From: Nonomuraea africana
GTDB lineage: Bacteria; Actinomycetota; Actinomycetes; Streptosporangiales; Streptosporangiaceae
Direction: 5' to 3'
Assembly: GCF_014873535.1 (NCBI RefSeq)
Contig: NZ_JADBEF010000001.1
Span: 6,448,001-6,512,000 of the forward strand
DNA length: 64,000 nt
The notes under the pieces are model-generated. The model saw only the letters and a list, made by a program, of their open reading frames with translations. It searched no databases and was not told the origin of the DNA. How positions within the stretch are numbered: position 1 is the first letter of the stretch; every line of letters starts with the position of its first letter. Positions 1 through 8,649 of the stretch are shown here, in pieces. Both the position numbers and the translations under genes were made by a program.

Positions 1-2
1 CA

Positions 3-731
3 GGGGCGCTGTGGGTGTCGCTGGCCAACGGGCTCGGCCTCGCCCTGCCCGTCATGATGGCGATCCCGATGGCGATCGCCGTCGTGGGGTCGCTGGCCGC
101 CGCGCCGTACCTCTGCACGATCGACGAGGAGAAGTCCGAGACCGCGGTCGCGGCGCCCGCCGGGCACCTCCCGTGGGGGCCGATCATCCCGCTCTGCCTG
201 GCGATGGGCTTCCTGTACGTCGGCGACGCGGCCGTGTCCAACTTCCACGGCGTGTTCATGGAGAACATCCTGCTCGCCGGGGGGAGCGTGGCGCCGCTGG
301 CCTACGGCGCCTACCAGGCGGCCACCCTCGTCGTACGGCTCGGCGGCGACGTCGCGGTCAGGCGGTACGGCTCGGCGGCGATCGTGCGCATCGGCGGGGC
401 GATCGCGACGCTCGGGTTCGCCGGGGTCGTGCTCGCGCCTTCGCAGCCGCTGGCGATCGTGGCGTTCGGGCTGACGGGGATGGGGCTCGCGGTGGTGGCG
501 CCGCAGTCGTTCTCGGCGGCGGGGCGGCTGGATCCGGCGGGGACCGGGGTGGCGATCGCGCGCGTCAACCTGTTCAACTACGTCGGCTTCATCGTGGGGG
601 CGGCGCTGGTGGGCGGGCTGGCCGACGCGACCGACATGCGGGTGGCGTTCGCGGCGCCGCTGGTGCTGTCGGCGGCGATCGTCGTGCTGGCCCGGGGGTT
701 CGAACCGGCACGCCCCCGGCCCAAGGTCTGA
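3..731 (+). CDS. MFS transporter, C-terminal part (cut by window edge)
   Basis: The frame is open from the first bases, so the true start lies outside the window and about 242 C-terminal residues are visible. Several hydrophobic membrane segments are seen, for example around VMMAIPMAIAVVGSLAAAP, IIPLCLAMGFLYVG and NYVGFIVGAALVGGLAD. They are separated by short basic loops such as VRLGGDVAVRRYG, as in the second half of a major facilitator. The substrate cannot be read. It converges on a small membrane-protein gene and on the inositol operon, so an inositol-transport role is possible by position only. Confidence 0.75.
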   Translation, partial: GALWVSLANGLGLALPVMMAIPMAIAVVGSLAAAPYLCTIDEEKSETAVAAPAGHLPWGPIIPLCLAMGFLYVGDAAVSNFHGVFMENILLAGGSVAPLAYGAYQAATLVVRLGGDVAVRRYGSAAIVRIGGAIATLGFAGVVLAPSQPLAIVAFGLTGMGLAVVAPQSFSAAGRLDPAGTGVAIARVNLFNYVGFIVGAALVGGLADATDMRVAFAAPLVLSAAIVVLARGFEPARPRPKV

Positions 732-740
732 GCCCGCCGG

Positions 741-986
741 TCAGTCGCCGCTACTGCCGCCGCCACCCCCGCCATCGGAGGAACCGCTGTCGGAGGAACG
801 GCTGTCGGAGGAACGGATGTCGTAGCCGTCGTCCGAGGACGACGCGTCACCGGAGAACAAGGAGCCCCGGTGACGTGCTCCGCTCCGTGAAGAGGAGCCT
901 CCGCCGATCATCGCAAGGAAGACTCCGATGATGACGAGCACGAACACGAACACGAACCCCACTGCCACCATCGTGTCGAACGTCAT
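741..986 (-). CDS. Small single-pass membrane protein with Ser/Gly/Asp-rich tail
   Basis: 81 residues, not recognised as a named family. One N-terminal membrane segment (residues about 5-28, VAVGFVFVFVLVIIGVFLAM) is followed by a hydrophilic tail made almost only of Ser, Gly, Asp and Arg, with SSDSRSSDSGSSD repeats and a final Gly run. A good ribosome site (AGAGGG) lies 5 nt before the ATG, which supports a real gene. It is read in the same direction as the inositol operon but lies beyond that operon's terminator hairpin, so it is probably separately transcribed. The tail lacks Cys, unlike the TIGR04222-type protein at 33.7 kb. Confidence 0.6.
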   Translation of the reverse strand: MTFDTMVAVGFVFVFVLVIIGVFLAMIGGGSSSRSGARHRGSLFSGDASSSDDGYDIRSSDSRSSDSGSSDGGGGGGSSGD

Positions 987-1022
987 CGCGCCCTCTTCTC
1001 TCAGCTGTGGATCTTCAGCCTA

Positions 1023-1068
1023 ACCGGCGCCTCGCCACAGGCCCATGGCGGTACGGCAAGGCGCCGGT
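1023..1068 (-). terminator. Hairpin ending the inositol operon
   Basis: Inverted repeat 9 nt past the iolD stop. The arms CCGGCGCCTCGCC (1024-1036) and GGCAAGGCGCCGG (1055-1067) pair with one mismatch, extended by an A-T pair, around an 18-nt loop. There is no clear U-run, as is common for actinomycete terminators. Confidence 0.6.
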
Positions 1069-1076
1069 CGAAGGGG

Positions 1077-2894
1077 TTACAGGTAGGGGTGCTGGTCGCG
1101 TTTGGCCTGCTGGTAGCGGTCGTAGATCTCGCCGGGCTGCTGGGCCACGGGCACGTCCCACCACGCTCCCGACGAAGGCGCCGAGCCGCCGGGGACCGTC
1201 TCCACGTAGACCACCGTCGTCCTGACCGCCTCACGCGCCTTCGTCAGCGCCGCCCGCAGCGACTCCCTGTCGTCGGCCCTGAGCACGTCGGCCCCCAGTG
1301 ACGCCGCGTTCGCCGCCAGGTCGACGGGCACGTAGACCCCGTCCAGCTCCCCCGAGGCTCCCCGCAGCCGGTAGGCGGTGCCGAGCCGCTGGGCGCCGAC
1401 CGACTCCGACAGGTTCCCGATGGAGGCGAAGCCGTGGTTGTCGACCAGGACGATCACCAGCTTCATCCCCTCCTGGACGGCCGTGGCGATCTCCTGGGCC
1501 ATCATCAGGTACGAGCCGTCGCCTACCAGGACGAAGACCTCACGAGCCGGAGCCGCCAGCTTGACGCCGAGCCCACCGGCGATCTCGTAGCCCATGCAGG
1601 AGTACCCGTACTCGACGTGGTAGCCCTTCGCGTCGCTGACCTTCCACAGCCTGTGGAGATCCCCCGGCATGGAGCCCGCCGCGTTCACCACCACGTCCGT
1701 CGGGTGCATGACCTCTCGCAGGTCCTCCAGGACCGCCTCCTGGGTGAGCGAGGGCCCCGCGCGGAACGACCACCACGAGGCGGCCAGCGAGGCGGCGTGC
1801 GAAGTCCACGACGCGGGCGCCCGCCAGCCGTCCGGGCGGAGCGCCTCCAGCGCGGCCCGGGCGTCGGCGACGAGCATGACCGCGCCGTTCTTGGCCGCGT
1901 CGAAGGCTGTCACGTTGATGTTGAGGAAGCGCGCCCGGCCGAACAGTGTCCTGGAGGCCGTGGTGAAGTCGCTGTACCGGGTGCCGATGCCGATCACCAG
2001 GTCGGCCGAGCGGGCCAGCTCGTTGGCGGCAGCCGTCCCCGTGTGGCCGATGGCGCCCACGGACAGCGGCGAGTCCCACGGGAGCGCGCCCTTGCCCGCC
2101 TGGGTCTCGGCCACGGGAACGCCGTACTCGGCGGAGAAGGCGCGCAGCGCGTCCCACGCCTCGCTGTAGATCACCCCGCCGCCCGCCACGATGAGCGGAC
2201 GCTCGGCGGAGCGGATCAGCTCGAGCGCGCGTTCCAGCGCGGCCGGCTCGGGGACGGGCCGCGCGACGTGCCACACCCTGTGCTCGAAGAGCTCGGCGGG
2301 CCAGTCGAAGGACTCCGCCTGCACGTCCTGGGGCAGCGCCAGCGTCACCGCGCCGGTCTCGGCGGGATCGGTGAGCACCCGCATCGCCTGCATGAGCGCG
2401 GACGGCAGCTGCTCCGGCCGGTTGATCCTGTCGAAGTAGCGCGAGACGGGCCTGAAGGCGTCGTTCACGCTGACGTCGAGCGAGCGGGGGTCCTCGAGCT
2501 CCTGCAGCACGGGGTTGGCCACCCGCGTGGCGAAGATGTCGCCGGGCAGCAGCAGCACGGGGATGCGGTTGATCGTGGCGAGGGCGGCGCCGGTGACCAT
2601 GTTCGTCGCGCCCGGCCCGATGGAGCTCGTGCACGCGAAGGTGGACAGCCTGTTGCGCATCCTGGCGAAGCCCACCGCCGTGTGCACCATGGCCTGCTCG
2701 TTGCGGGCCAGATAGTAGGGCAACGCCGACGACGTCCCCGCCCCCTGCGCGGCCAGCGCCTGCCCGATGCCCGCGACGTTCCCGTGCCCGAAGATCCCGA
2801 AGCAGCCCTCGACGAGCCGGTGCTCGACGCCGTCGCGCGAGGAGTGCTGCTGGGACAGGAAGCGCACCAGCGCCTGGGCGACCGTGAGCCTCAT
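1077..2894 (-). CDS. iolD: 3D-(3,5/4)-trihydroxycyclohexane-1,2-dione hydrolase (IolD)
   Basis: 605 residues, the usual size for IolD. This thiamine-diphosphate enzyme opens the inositol-derived ring to 5-deoxy-glucuronate. The N-terminal ThDP domain shows the catalytic Glu region near EGCFGIFGHGNVAG and TSSIGPGATNMVTGAA. The C-terminal domain has the GDG...N cofactor motif (GDGSYLMMAQEI through VDNHGFASIGN). The ATG is chosen because it overlaps the iolB stop as ATGA and gives the canonical N-terminus MRLTVAQALVRFL. The frame stays open further upstream, but that part is only the shadow of iolB. Last gene of the operon, followed by a hairpin. Confidence 0.93.
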   Translation of the reverse strand: MRLTVAQALVRFLSQQHSSRDGVEHRLVEGCFGIFGHGNVAGIGQALAAQGAGTSSALPYYLARNEQAMVHTAVGFARMRNRLSTFACTSSIGPGATNMVTGAALATINRIPVLLLPGDIFATRVANPVLQELEDPRSLDVSVNDAFRPVSRYFDRINRPEQLPSALMQAMRVLTDPAETGAVTLALPQDVQAESFDWPAELFEHRVWHVARPVPEPAALERALELIRSAERPLIVAGGGVIYSEAWDALRAFSAEYGVPVAETQAGKGALPWDSPLSVGAIGHTGTAAANELARSADLVIGIGTRYSDFTTASRTLFGRARFLNINVTAFDAAKNGAVMLVADARAALEALRPDGWRAPASWTSHAASLAASWWSFRAGPSLTQEAVLEDLREVMHPTDVVVNAAGSMPGDLHRLWKVSDAKGYHVEYGYSCMGYEIAGGLGVKLAAPAREVFVLVGDGSYLMMAQEIATAVQEGMKLVIVLVDNHGFASIGNLSESVGAQRLGTAYRLRGASGELDGVYVPVDLAANAASLGADVLRADDRESLRAALTKAREAVRTTVVYVETVPGGSAPSSGAWWDVPVAQQPGEIYDRYQQAKRDQHPYL

Positions 2895-3709
2895 CCGGCC
2901 CTCCCGAAGGGCACCCTGTCGTCGACCTGCTGCTGTTCCCAGGTCCCTCTGATCCAGGCGTGCCGGGGGTCGTCGCAGAACGCCATCGACCGCTCGTCGG
3001 CGGGGCCCGCCAGCACGTTGAGGTAGTAGAGGTCGTAACCGGGAGCCGCCATGGAGGGCCCGTGGTAGCCGCGCGGCACCAGCACCACGTCGCCTGCCGA
3101 CACCTCGGCCAGCACCTCGTGCCCGCCGTAGACGCGCTGGTAGCCGGGGCCGCCCTCGAAGTAGTAGATCTCCTCGAGCACCGCCTCGTGGGCGGAGGCG
3201 GTGTCGTGCTTGTGCGGCGGATAGGAGGACCAGTTCCCTCCCGGGGTGAGCACCTCGACCGAGACGAGCTTGTCGCAGTCGAAGGCGTCGGGCGCGCAGA
3301 AGTTGTTGACCTGCCTGGAGGCCCGCCCGGCGCCGCGGATCTCGACGGGGACCTTCTCGGCGGGGCCGTACCTGACCGGGAAGCGGCGGGTGGCCCGCGC
3401 GGCGGGCAGCGCGAAGCGGCCCTCCCCCGTCACCGTCACCTCGGTGTCGATCGGCACGTAGCCGAAGTCGGTGACGTCCGAGAAGACCGACGAACGGCCG
3501 TGCAGCGACAGCCGTTCGCCGTCGGCCTCGATGAGGCACGAGCCGGACAGCGGGAGCACCAGCATCTCCGACGAACCGGTATGGAAGGTGACGGTCTCCC
3601 CCGAGAGGTTCAGGACCCGCAGCCCGCAGTAGGCCCACCCGGCGGCCTCCGGGGTGATCTCCAGCGCCCACGGGGCGCGGGAGGTGGTGCCTGCCGGGAT
3701 GTACGTCAT
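2891..3709 (-). CDS. iolB: 5-deoxy-glucuronate isomerase (IolB)
   Basis: 272 residues, KduI/IolB cupin family. It isomerises 5-deoxy-glucuronate to 2-deoxy-5-keto-gluconate in myo-inositol breakdown. Metal-ligand signatures are visible in the second cupin: YPPHKHDTASAHEAVLEEI, with His, His and Glu, and a later YHGP His. Both ends are coupled by 4-bp ATGA overlaps, upstream to the aldolase-like gene and downstream to iolD, so the proteins are made from one message. The start MTYIPAGTTSRAPW is fixed by the upstream overlap. Confidence 0.92.
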   Translation of the reverse strand: MTYIPAGTTSRAPWALEITPEAAGWAYCGLRVLNLSGETVTFHTGSSEMLVLPLSGSCLIEADGERLSLHGRSSVFSDVTDFGYVPIDTEVTVTGEGRFALPAARATRRFPVRYGPAEKVPVEIRGAGRASRQVNNFCAPDAFDCDKLVSVEVLTPGGNWSSYPPHKHDTASAHEAVLEEIYYFEGGPGYQRVYGGHEVLAEVSAGDVVLVPRGYHGPSMAAPGYDLYYLNVLAGPADERSMAFCDDPRHAWIRGTWEQQQVDDRVPFGRAG

Positions 3710-4569
3710 GAGACCTCCAGCATCGCTACTGCGGTGTCGACGGCGGCGGCCACGTCGTCGTCGGGCGGGTAGAGCAGCGCGCGGCCGACCACGAGCCCGC
3801 GCACCCCGGGCAGCCTGAGCGCCTTGCGCCACGCCGCGTAGGCCAGGTCGGGGGCGTCGCCCGGATCGCCACCGAGCAGCAGCGTCGGCAGCGTCGTGGC
3901 GCGCATGACGCGCTCCATGTCCTCGACGACGGGGATCTTCAGCCAGGTGTGGGCCGAGGTGGTGCCGAGCCCCTGGCCGACGCTGATCGCCCTGATCACG
4001 CCCTCGGGCGTCAGGTCGTGGCCCGAGCGCCGCGACCAGAACGGCTCGACCATGGCGACCAGTCCCTCCCCTGCCAGCTCGCTGACCGCCCGAGCGCAGG
4101 CGGACAGCGTGGCCGCGGTGCCCGGCTCGTCCAGGGCGATCCTGCACAGCATCTTGCCCCCGTCAAGCCGCATCCGCACGATCGAGGCCGTGTCGTAGGC
4201 GGTGAATCTGTCGTCGAACTCGAACACCGCGCCCTGGATGCCGCCGCGGTTCATCGAGCCGATGACAACCTTGTCGTCGAGGGCGCCGAGCAGCAGCAGG
4301 TCCTCGACGATGTCAGGGGTGGCCAGCAGGCCGTCCACACCCGGTCTGGCGAGCGCGGTCCGCAGCCGGTCGAGCAGCTCGACCCTGCTGCCCATCGCCA
4401 GGGGACGTCCGCCGACGCCGAGCGCGCCGCGCGCGGGATGGTCGGCGGCGATGATCATGAGCTGGTCACGCTCGCCGAGCAGCGGCCTGCGCCTGCGCAC
4501 GGCCGCCGCCTGGGCGATCCGCTCGGGCTGCCTGGCCCTGATCTCCTGGATCCACCGGTAGTCACCCAC
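3706..4569 (-). CDS. Cgl0158-family TIM-barrel aldolase of the inositol cluster
   Basis: 287 residues with a GTG start (GDYRWIQEIRARQPERI). It is a class I-aldolase-like (beta/alpha)8 barrel of the family named after Corynebacterium Cgl0158, which sits in actinobacterial iol clusters. Candidate active-site features are DHPARGALGVG near the N-terminus, LCRIALDEPG with its basic and acidic residues, and the phosphate-binding C-terminal LLLGGDPGD and GLVVGRALLYP. No separate iolJ is present in the cluster, so the likely job is cleavage of 2-deoxy-5-keto-gluconate-6-phosphate to malonate semialdehyde and DHAP; that is inference from context. It overlaps iolC by 8 nt and iolB by 4 nt. Confidence 0.8.
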   Translation of the reverse strand: MGDYRWIQEIRARQPERIAQAAAVRRRRPLLGERDQLMIIAADHPARGALGVGGRPLAMGSRVELLDRLRTALARPGVDGLLATPDIVEDLLLLGALDDKVVIGSMNRGGIQGAVFEFDDRFTAYDTASIVRMRLDGGKMLCRIALDEPGTAATLSACARAVSELAGEGLVAMVEPFWSRRSGHDLTPEGVIRAISVGQGLGTTSAHTWLKIPVVEDMERVMRATTLPTLLLGGDPGDAPDLAYAAWRKALRLPGVRGLVVGRALLYPPDDDVAAAVDTAVAMLEVS

Positions 4570-5488
4570 GGGCGAGCACCTCCTCGACAGTGGGCATCGC
4601 GGGGGCGCAGGCCAGCCGTCCCGCCACGATCGCGCCCGCCGTGTTGGCGAAGCGCAGCGTCCGCTCCAGCGGCCAGCCGGCCAACAGCCCATGGGCCAGC
4701 GCGCCACCGAAGGCGTCGCCCGCGCCGAGCCCGTTGACCACCTCGACCTCGACCGGGGGCACCGCGATCGTCTCCGTCGCGGTCATGCCGAGCACGCCGG
4801 CCCCGCCCTGCTTCACCACCGCCAGCTCCACGCCGGCATCCAGCAGCGCCTTCCCCGCCTCGTACGGCTCGCGGGTCCCGGTGGCCACCTCGACCTCGTC
4901 CAGGTTGCCCACGGCGACGGTGACGTGCCCCAGCGCCTTGCGGACCTGGTGCATGGCGTCCTGCGCCGAGGCCCAGAACATCGGCCGGTAGTCGAGGTCG
5001 AGCACCGTGTGCGTCTTACGGTCTCGCGCCTGCCACGCGGCGAAGTGCGCGGCGCGCGACGGCTCCGCCGACAGCCCCGTGACGGTCGCCCAGAAGAGCC
5101 TGGCCTGCCTGATGTGCGCGATGGGCAGCTCGTCGGGATGGATCACCAGATCGGGGGCCTTGGGCAGCCGGTAGAAGTAGAGCGGGAAGTCGTCGGGCGG
5201 CCTGATCTCGCAGAACGTCACCGGGGTCGGCAGCCCCTCGACGGCGGTGACGAAGGAGTCGTCCACCCCGTAGGAGCGCAGGGCGTCGTGGACGAACTCC
5301 CCGAACGGGTCGGCGCCCGTCCTGGTGATCACCGCCGCGCGGTCGCCGAGCCGTGCCGCCGCCACCGCGACGTTGGTCGGGCTGCCGCCCAGGTACTTGC
5401 CGAACGTCTCGACCTCCCGCAGCGACACCCCGACCTGGAGGGGATAGACGTCCACCCCGACCCGCCCCATCGTCAGGACGTCGATCAT
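4562..5488 (-). CDS. iolC: 5-dehydro-2-deoxygluconokinase (IolC)
   Basis: 308 residues, PfkB/ribokinase family. It phosphorylates 2-deoxy-5-keto-gluconate. The N-terminal sugar-binding signature is FGKYLGGSPTNVAVAAARLG. The C-terminal PfkB signature with the catalytic Asp is VNGLGAGDAFGGALAHGLL. The start (MIDVLTMGRVGVDVYPLQVG) is fixed by an ATGA overlap with the iolE stop. The downstream aldolase gene begins 8 nt inside its 3' end. Length matches stand-alone actinobacterial IolC rather than the fused proteobacterial IolC-IolJ form. Confidence 0.9.
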   Translation of the reverse strand: MIDVLTMGRVGVDVYPLQVGVSLREVETFGKYLGGSPTNVAVAAARLGDRAAVITRTGADPFGEFVHDALRSYGVDDSFVTAVEGLPTPVTFCEIRPPDDFPLYFYRLPKAPDLVIHPDELPIAHIRQARLFWATVTGLSAEPSRAAHFAAWQARDRKTHTVLDLDYRPMFWASAQDAMHQVRKALGHVTVAVGNLDEVEVATGTREPYEAGKALLDAGVELAVVKQGGAGVLGMTATETIAVPPVEVEVVNGLGAGDAFGGALAHGLLAGWPLERTLRFANTAGAIVAGRLACAPAMPTVEEVLARG

Positions 5489-6336
5489 GCGAGTCCTTCC
5501 AGGAAGGCGACGCTCTGCCTGACGTCCTGCACGGTGTCGCCCTCCGCCGAGGTGAGCACCGTGTCCTGCTCCATCACGTACCAGCCGGAGTAGCCGCTTT
5601 GCCCGAGGATCGTCACGATCCCCGCGATGTCCACGTCGCCCTGGCCCAGCGGGCGGTAGACGCCCTGCCGGACCGCCTCGGTGTAGGTGAGGCTCCCGTC
5701 CCTGACCTTCGCCGCGAGGTTCTGGTCGACGTCCTTCAGGTGCACGTGCCTGACCCTGCCCGGATCCCTCCTGACCAGCTCGAGGGGGTCGGTGCCGCCG
5801 ATCAGCAGGTGCCCCGTGTCCAGGCACAGCGGTACGGCGGAGCCGTCCAGCACGCGCTCGACCTCCTCCCGCGTCTCGACCATGGTTCCGACGTGCGGGT
5901 GCAGGGTGATCTGCGGGCCGAGGCCCTTGGCGGCGGTCGTGATCCGCTTCAGGTTGTCCAGCAGCGTCTTCCATCCGGCGGCGTCGAGCCGGGGCCTCCT
6001 GTCGTAGCCGTCGGCGCCGCTGTCGGCGGCCAGCACCAGCACCTCGACGTCGCCCTCGGCGAAGTCGCGCATGCGGGCCCGCACGCCAGGCAGCGGGTCG
6101 TGCCTGGGCTCGTGCAGCACGACGGGGACGAAGCCGCCGACGGCCCGCAGGCCGTACTCGTCGAGCAGGGCCTTCCTGCGGGCAGGCGAGTGCGGCAGGA
6201 AGCCGTCGGGGCCCAGCTCGGTGGCGGTCAGCCCGAGCGAGCGCATCTCCGAGAGCACCCGCTCGCGATCCAGCTGATGGCCCCAGCCCGGCACCTCGCA
6301 CACACCCCAGGAGATCGGCGCGCCCGCGATCCTCAT
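5485..6336 (-). CDS. iolE: Inosose dehydratase-type TIM barrel (IolE-like)
   Basis: 283 residues, xylose-isomerase-like TIM barrel. Metal and substrate positions are visible at SLGLTATELGPDGFLP (Glu), TLHPHVGTMVET (His), LCLDTGHLLIGGTDP (Asp, His) and HVHLKDVD (His, Asp). In iol clusters such a gene provides the 2-keto-myo-inositol dehydratase IolE or the isomerase IolI. It directly follows iolG and no other dehydratase is present, so IolE is the better fit. ATGA overlaps link it to iolG and iolC. The exact reaction is inferred from the pathway gap. Confidence 0.75.
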   Translation of the reverse strand: MRIAGAPISWGVCEVPGWGHQLDRERVLSEMRSLGLTATELGPDGFLPHSPARRKALLDEYGLRAVGGFVPVVLHEPRHDPLPGVRARMRDFAEGDVEVLVLAADSGADGYDRRPRLDAAGWKTLLDNLKRITTAAKGLGPQITLHPHVGTMVETREEVERVLDGSAVPLCLDTGHLLIGGTDPLELVRRDPGRVRHVHLKDVDQNLAAKVRDGSLTYTEAVRQGVYRPLGQGDVDIAGIVTILGQSGYSGWYVMEQDTVLTSAEGDTVQDVRQSVAFLEGLA

Positions 6337-7271
6337 CGGCTGACCTCCTCGACGGCGACGGACCTGCCCTCGCGGCGCGACCTCTCCGCGGCCTCGGCGA
6401 CGTAGAGCGCCGCGAGCGCGTCCTCGATCGTGCAGGGGCTCGTGTCGCCGGTGAGGAAGCCGTCGATCTCGGCGACGTAGGCCGCCCTGAAGCGGGTGAC
6501 GAAGTCGGGCCATGGATCCCCCGGTGGTTGCAGGCCCTCCGCGCTGGTCAGCGGGGCCCGCGGGTCGAGGCCCACGACCTGCGTGCGGCGGGTGCCGGCC
6601 AGCTCCATCCTGACGTCGTACCCGGCCCCGTTGTACCTGGATCCCTGGAGCGTCACCAGCGTGCCGTCGTCGAGCGTCAGCAGCGCGGCGCTGTTGTCCA
6701 CGTCGCCCGCCTCCCTGAAGAAGTCGGCGCCCCTGTTGGCGCCCGTGGCGTAGACGGTCGCCACCTCACGTCCGGTTACCCAGCGCAGGATGTCGAAATC
6801 ATGGATGTGGCAGTCGCGGTAGATGCCGCCGGACATCGGGATGTAGTCGGCGGGCGGCGGCACGGGATCGGCGGTCAGCAGGTGGACGCGGTGCAGCTCG
6901 CCCAGCTCCCCCGCGCGCAGGGCCTTCGCGGCGGCCACGTAACCGGGGTCGAAGCGGCGCTGGAAGCCGATCTGGACGCGGTTGCCCTCGCTCGCCTTCA
7001 GCACCTTGATCGTCTCTTCCACCGTCGGCGCGACCGGCTTCTCGCAGAACACCGGGATCCCGCGGCGGCAGGCCTTGATCAGCAGGTCGGCATGGGTGCT
7101 GGTGGGGGTGGCGATGACCATGACGTCGGCCTCGAACGGGTCGCCCTGCCTGCCGTACGGCGAGGTGCGCACGGGGTCCCACACGATCAGGTCGTCCACC
7201 AGCGGATGCGCGGCGAGAGTCTCGGCGTGAAACGCTCCGATCCTTCCCAAACCGAGCAGACCGACACGCAT
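6333..7271 (-). CDS. iolG: Inositol 2-dehydrogenase, Gfo/Idh/MocA family (IolG-like)
   Basis: 312 residues, an NAD(P)-dependent oxidoreductase that would start the pathway by oxidising myo-inositol to 2-keto-myo-inositol. The Rossmann motif GLLGLGRIGAFHAE is at residues 3-16. The family EKPVAPT motif with its catalytic Lys is near residue 85. YRDCHIHDFDILRWVTG supplies the conserved Asp/His. It is the first gene of the coupled operon, with a strong TTGGAGG site before its ATG. Two copies of a 10-bp repeat lie 22-50 bp upstream and may be its operator. It is slightly short for the family (often 330-340). Confidence 0.85.
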   Translation of the reverse strand: MRVGLLGLGRIGAFHAETLAAHPLVDDLIVWDPVRTSPYGRQGDPFEADVMVIATPTSTHADLLIKACRRGIPVFCEKPVAPTVEETIKVLKASEGNRVQIGFQRRFDPGYVAAAKALRAGELGELHRVHLLTADPVPPPADYIPMSGGIYRDCHIHDFDILRWVTGREVATVYATGANRGADFFREAGDVDNSAALLTLDDGTLVTLQGSRYNGAGYDVRMELAGTRRTQVVGLDPRAPLTSAEGLQPPGDPWPDFVTRFRAAYVAEIDGFLTGDTSPCTIEDALAALYVAEAAERSRREGRSVAVEEVSR

Positions 7272-7292
7272 GACGCCTCCAAGGGGTTGGGG

Positions 7293-7320
7293 ATCCCTTT
7301 CTAACCTTCTATCCCTTTCT
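7293..7320. promoter_or_regulatory. Direct repeat ATCCCTTTCT x2 upstream of iolG
   Basis: Two perfect copies of ATCCCTTTCT (7293-7302 and 7311-7320), 18 bp apart start to start, lie between iolG and the end of the MocR gene and overlap the MocR TAG stop. The spacing, just under two helical turns, and the position just before the first iol gene suggest a regulator-binding site for the inositol operon. Which protein binds is unknown. Confidence 0.45.
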
Positions 7321-8649
7321 TTGTCCAGACATACTGACCTTCATGCGTCTGATCACGTCATCGGCGTGATGGGCGGGCAGACGGGCGAATCCCATCACCA
7401 TCGCGGGCGGCCCCTCGGAGAAGCGCATCGGGCCGACCGGCTCGGCCGACAGCCCCTCGGCCTGGGCCGCGGCGACCACCTCGGCCTCGTCCCACCCCTC
7501 CGGCAGGTCGAGGTAGACGTGCAGGCCCGCCTCGATCCCGCGGACGACCAACTCGGGCAGGTGCTCGGCCAGCGCTCTGACCAGGGCGTCGCGGCGCTTC
7601 CTGTACTCCCTGCGCATCCTGCGCAGGTTGCGGTCGTAGCCGCCGGTGCGCAGGAGGTGGGCCAGCGCGTACTGCTCGATGACCGGCGAGCCGAGGTCGA
7701 GCTCACCGCGCGCCTGCCGTACGGCCTCGGCCAGGTCGGGAGGGGCGGCGATCCAGCCCAGCCGGAGCCCGGGGGCCAGCGACTTGCTGACGCTGCCCGA
7801 CAGGATCACCCTGTCGGGCGCGAGACCCTGCAGGCAGCCGACGGGGTCGCGGTCGAACCTGAACTCGGCGTCGTAGTCGTCCTCGAGCACCACGCCGCCC
7901 CACTCCATCAGCGCGGCCCTGCGCGCGGGCGACAGCACCACACCCGTGGGGTACTGGTGGGCGGGCGTGAGGAGCACGGCGCCGACCCCGCGCAGGCGCT
8001 CCACCCGTAGCCCCTCCTCGTCCACGGGGATCGGCACCAGCTCGGCGCCGGTGCGCCGGAGCAGCGGGACCTGGCGGTGACTTGTGGGGTCCTCGACCGC
8101 GAGCTTCGGGCTCCGCAGCACGTGCAGGATCAGGCTGAGCCCCTGGGCCACGCCGCCGACGATCACCAGGTTGTCGGCGCTGACGTCGGCGGCGCGCACG
8201 CGCTTGAGATAGCTCGCCAATTCCTCGCGCAGCTCGGGGACGCCCCCTGGATCGCCGTAGTCGAAGGCGTCGCTCGGCACCGTGGTCAGCACGTGCCTGA
8301 CCGCGGCCAGCCAGCGCTCGCGGGGGAAGCCGCCCAGGTCGGGCGAGGTGGGACGGTGACCGTAGTAGGGCGCGCGCTCCAGCGGCCGCGCCGGCTCCCT
8401 GCGGGCGGTCGCGGCGACCACCGTGCCGGCGCCGACCCTGGCGATGAGGAAGCCCTCGGCGACCAGCTGCTCGTAGGCTTCGACGACCACGCCCCTGGAG
8501 ACGCTGAGATCCTTGGCCAGCTCGCGGCTGGCCGGCAGGCGGGTTCCCGCCTCCAGCCTGCCCTGCCTGATGGCCTCCCTCAGCTCGGTCGCCACCTGCC
8601 CCGCGATGGCGCCCCTGTCCCTGTCGATCGGGATGTGGAGATCAGCCAA
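7309..8649 (-). CDS. MocR/PdxR-type GntR regulator with aminotransferase domain
   Basis: 446 residues. An N-terminal GntR winged helix (about 10-75; AGTRLPASRELAKDLSVSRGVV) is fused to a fold-type-I PLP domain. Seen there are LVIVGGVAQGLSLIL, the DDYDAEFRFDR loop (PLP-pyridine Asp) and SGSVSKSLAPGLRLGW with the Schiff-base Lys. The start is TTG, preceded at 5-6 nt by GTGAGG. It is divergent from an EamA transporter, and the shared 67-bp gap holds repeated ATTGGAC elements, the usual layout for a MocR controlling its neighbour. The iol genes lie downstream on the same strand, so an iol role is also possible. Confidence 0.9.
   Translation of the reverse strand: MADLHIPIDRDRGAIAGQVATELREAIRQGRLEAGTRLPASRELAKDLSVSRGVVVEAYEQLVAEGFLIARVGAGTVVAATARREPARPLERAPYYGHRPTSPDLGGFPRERWLAAVRHVLTTVPSDAFDYGDPGGVPELREELASYLKRVRAADVSADNLVIVGGVAQGLSLILHVLRSPKLAVEDPTSHRQVPLLRRTGAELVPIPVDEEGLRVERLRGVGAVLLTPAHQYPTGVVLSPARRAALMEWGGVVLEDDYDAEFRFDRDPVGCLQGLAPDRVILSGSVSKSLAPGLRLGWIAAPPDLAEAVRQARGELDLGSPVIEQYALAHLLRTGGYDRNLRRMRREYRKRRDALVRALAEHLPELVVRGIEAGLHVYLDLPEGWDEAEVVAAAQAEGLSAEPVGPMRFSEGPPAMVMGFARLPAHHADDVIRRMKVSMSGQRKG

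Noticed and set aside
695..712. tRNA T-loop-like GGTTCGAACC
   Set aside because: It is within the end of the MFS gene, and no cloverleaf can be built around it.
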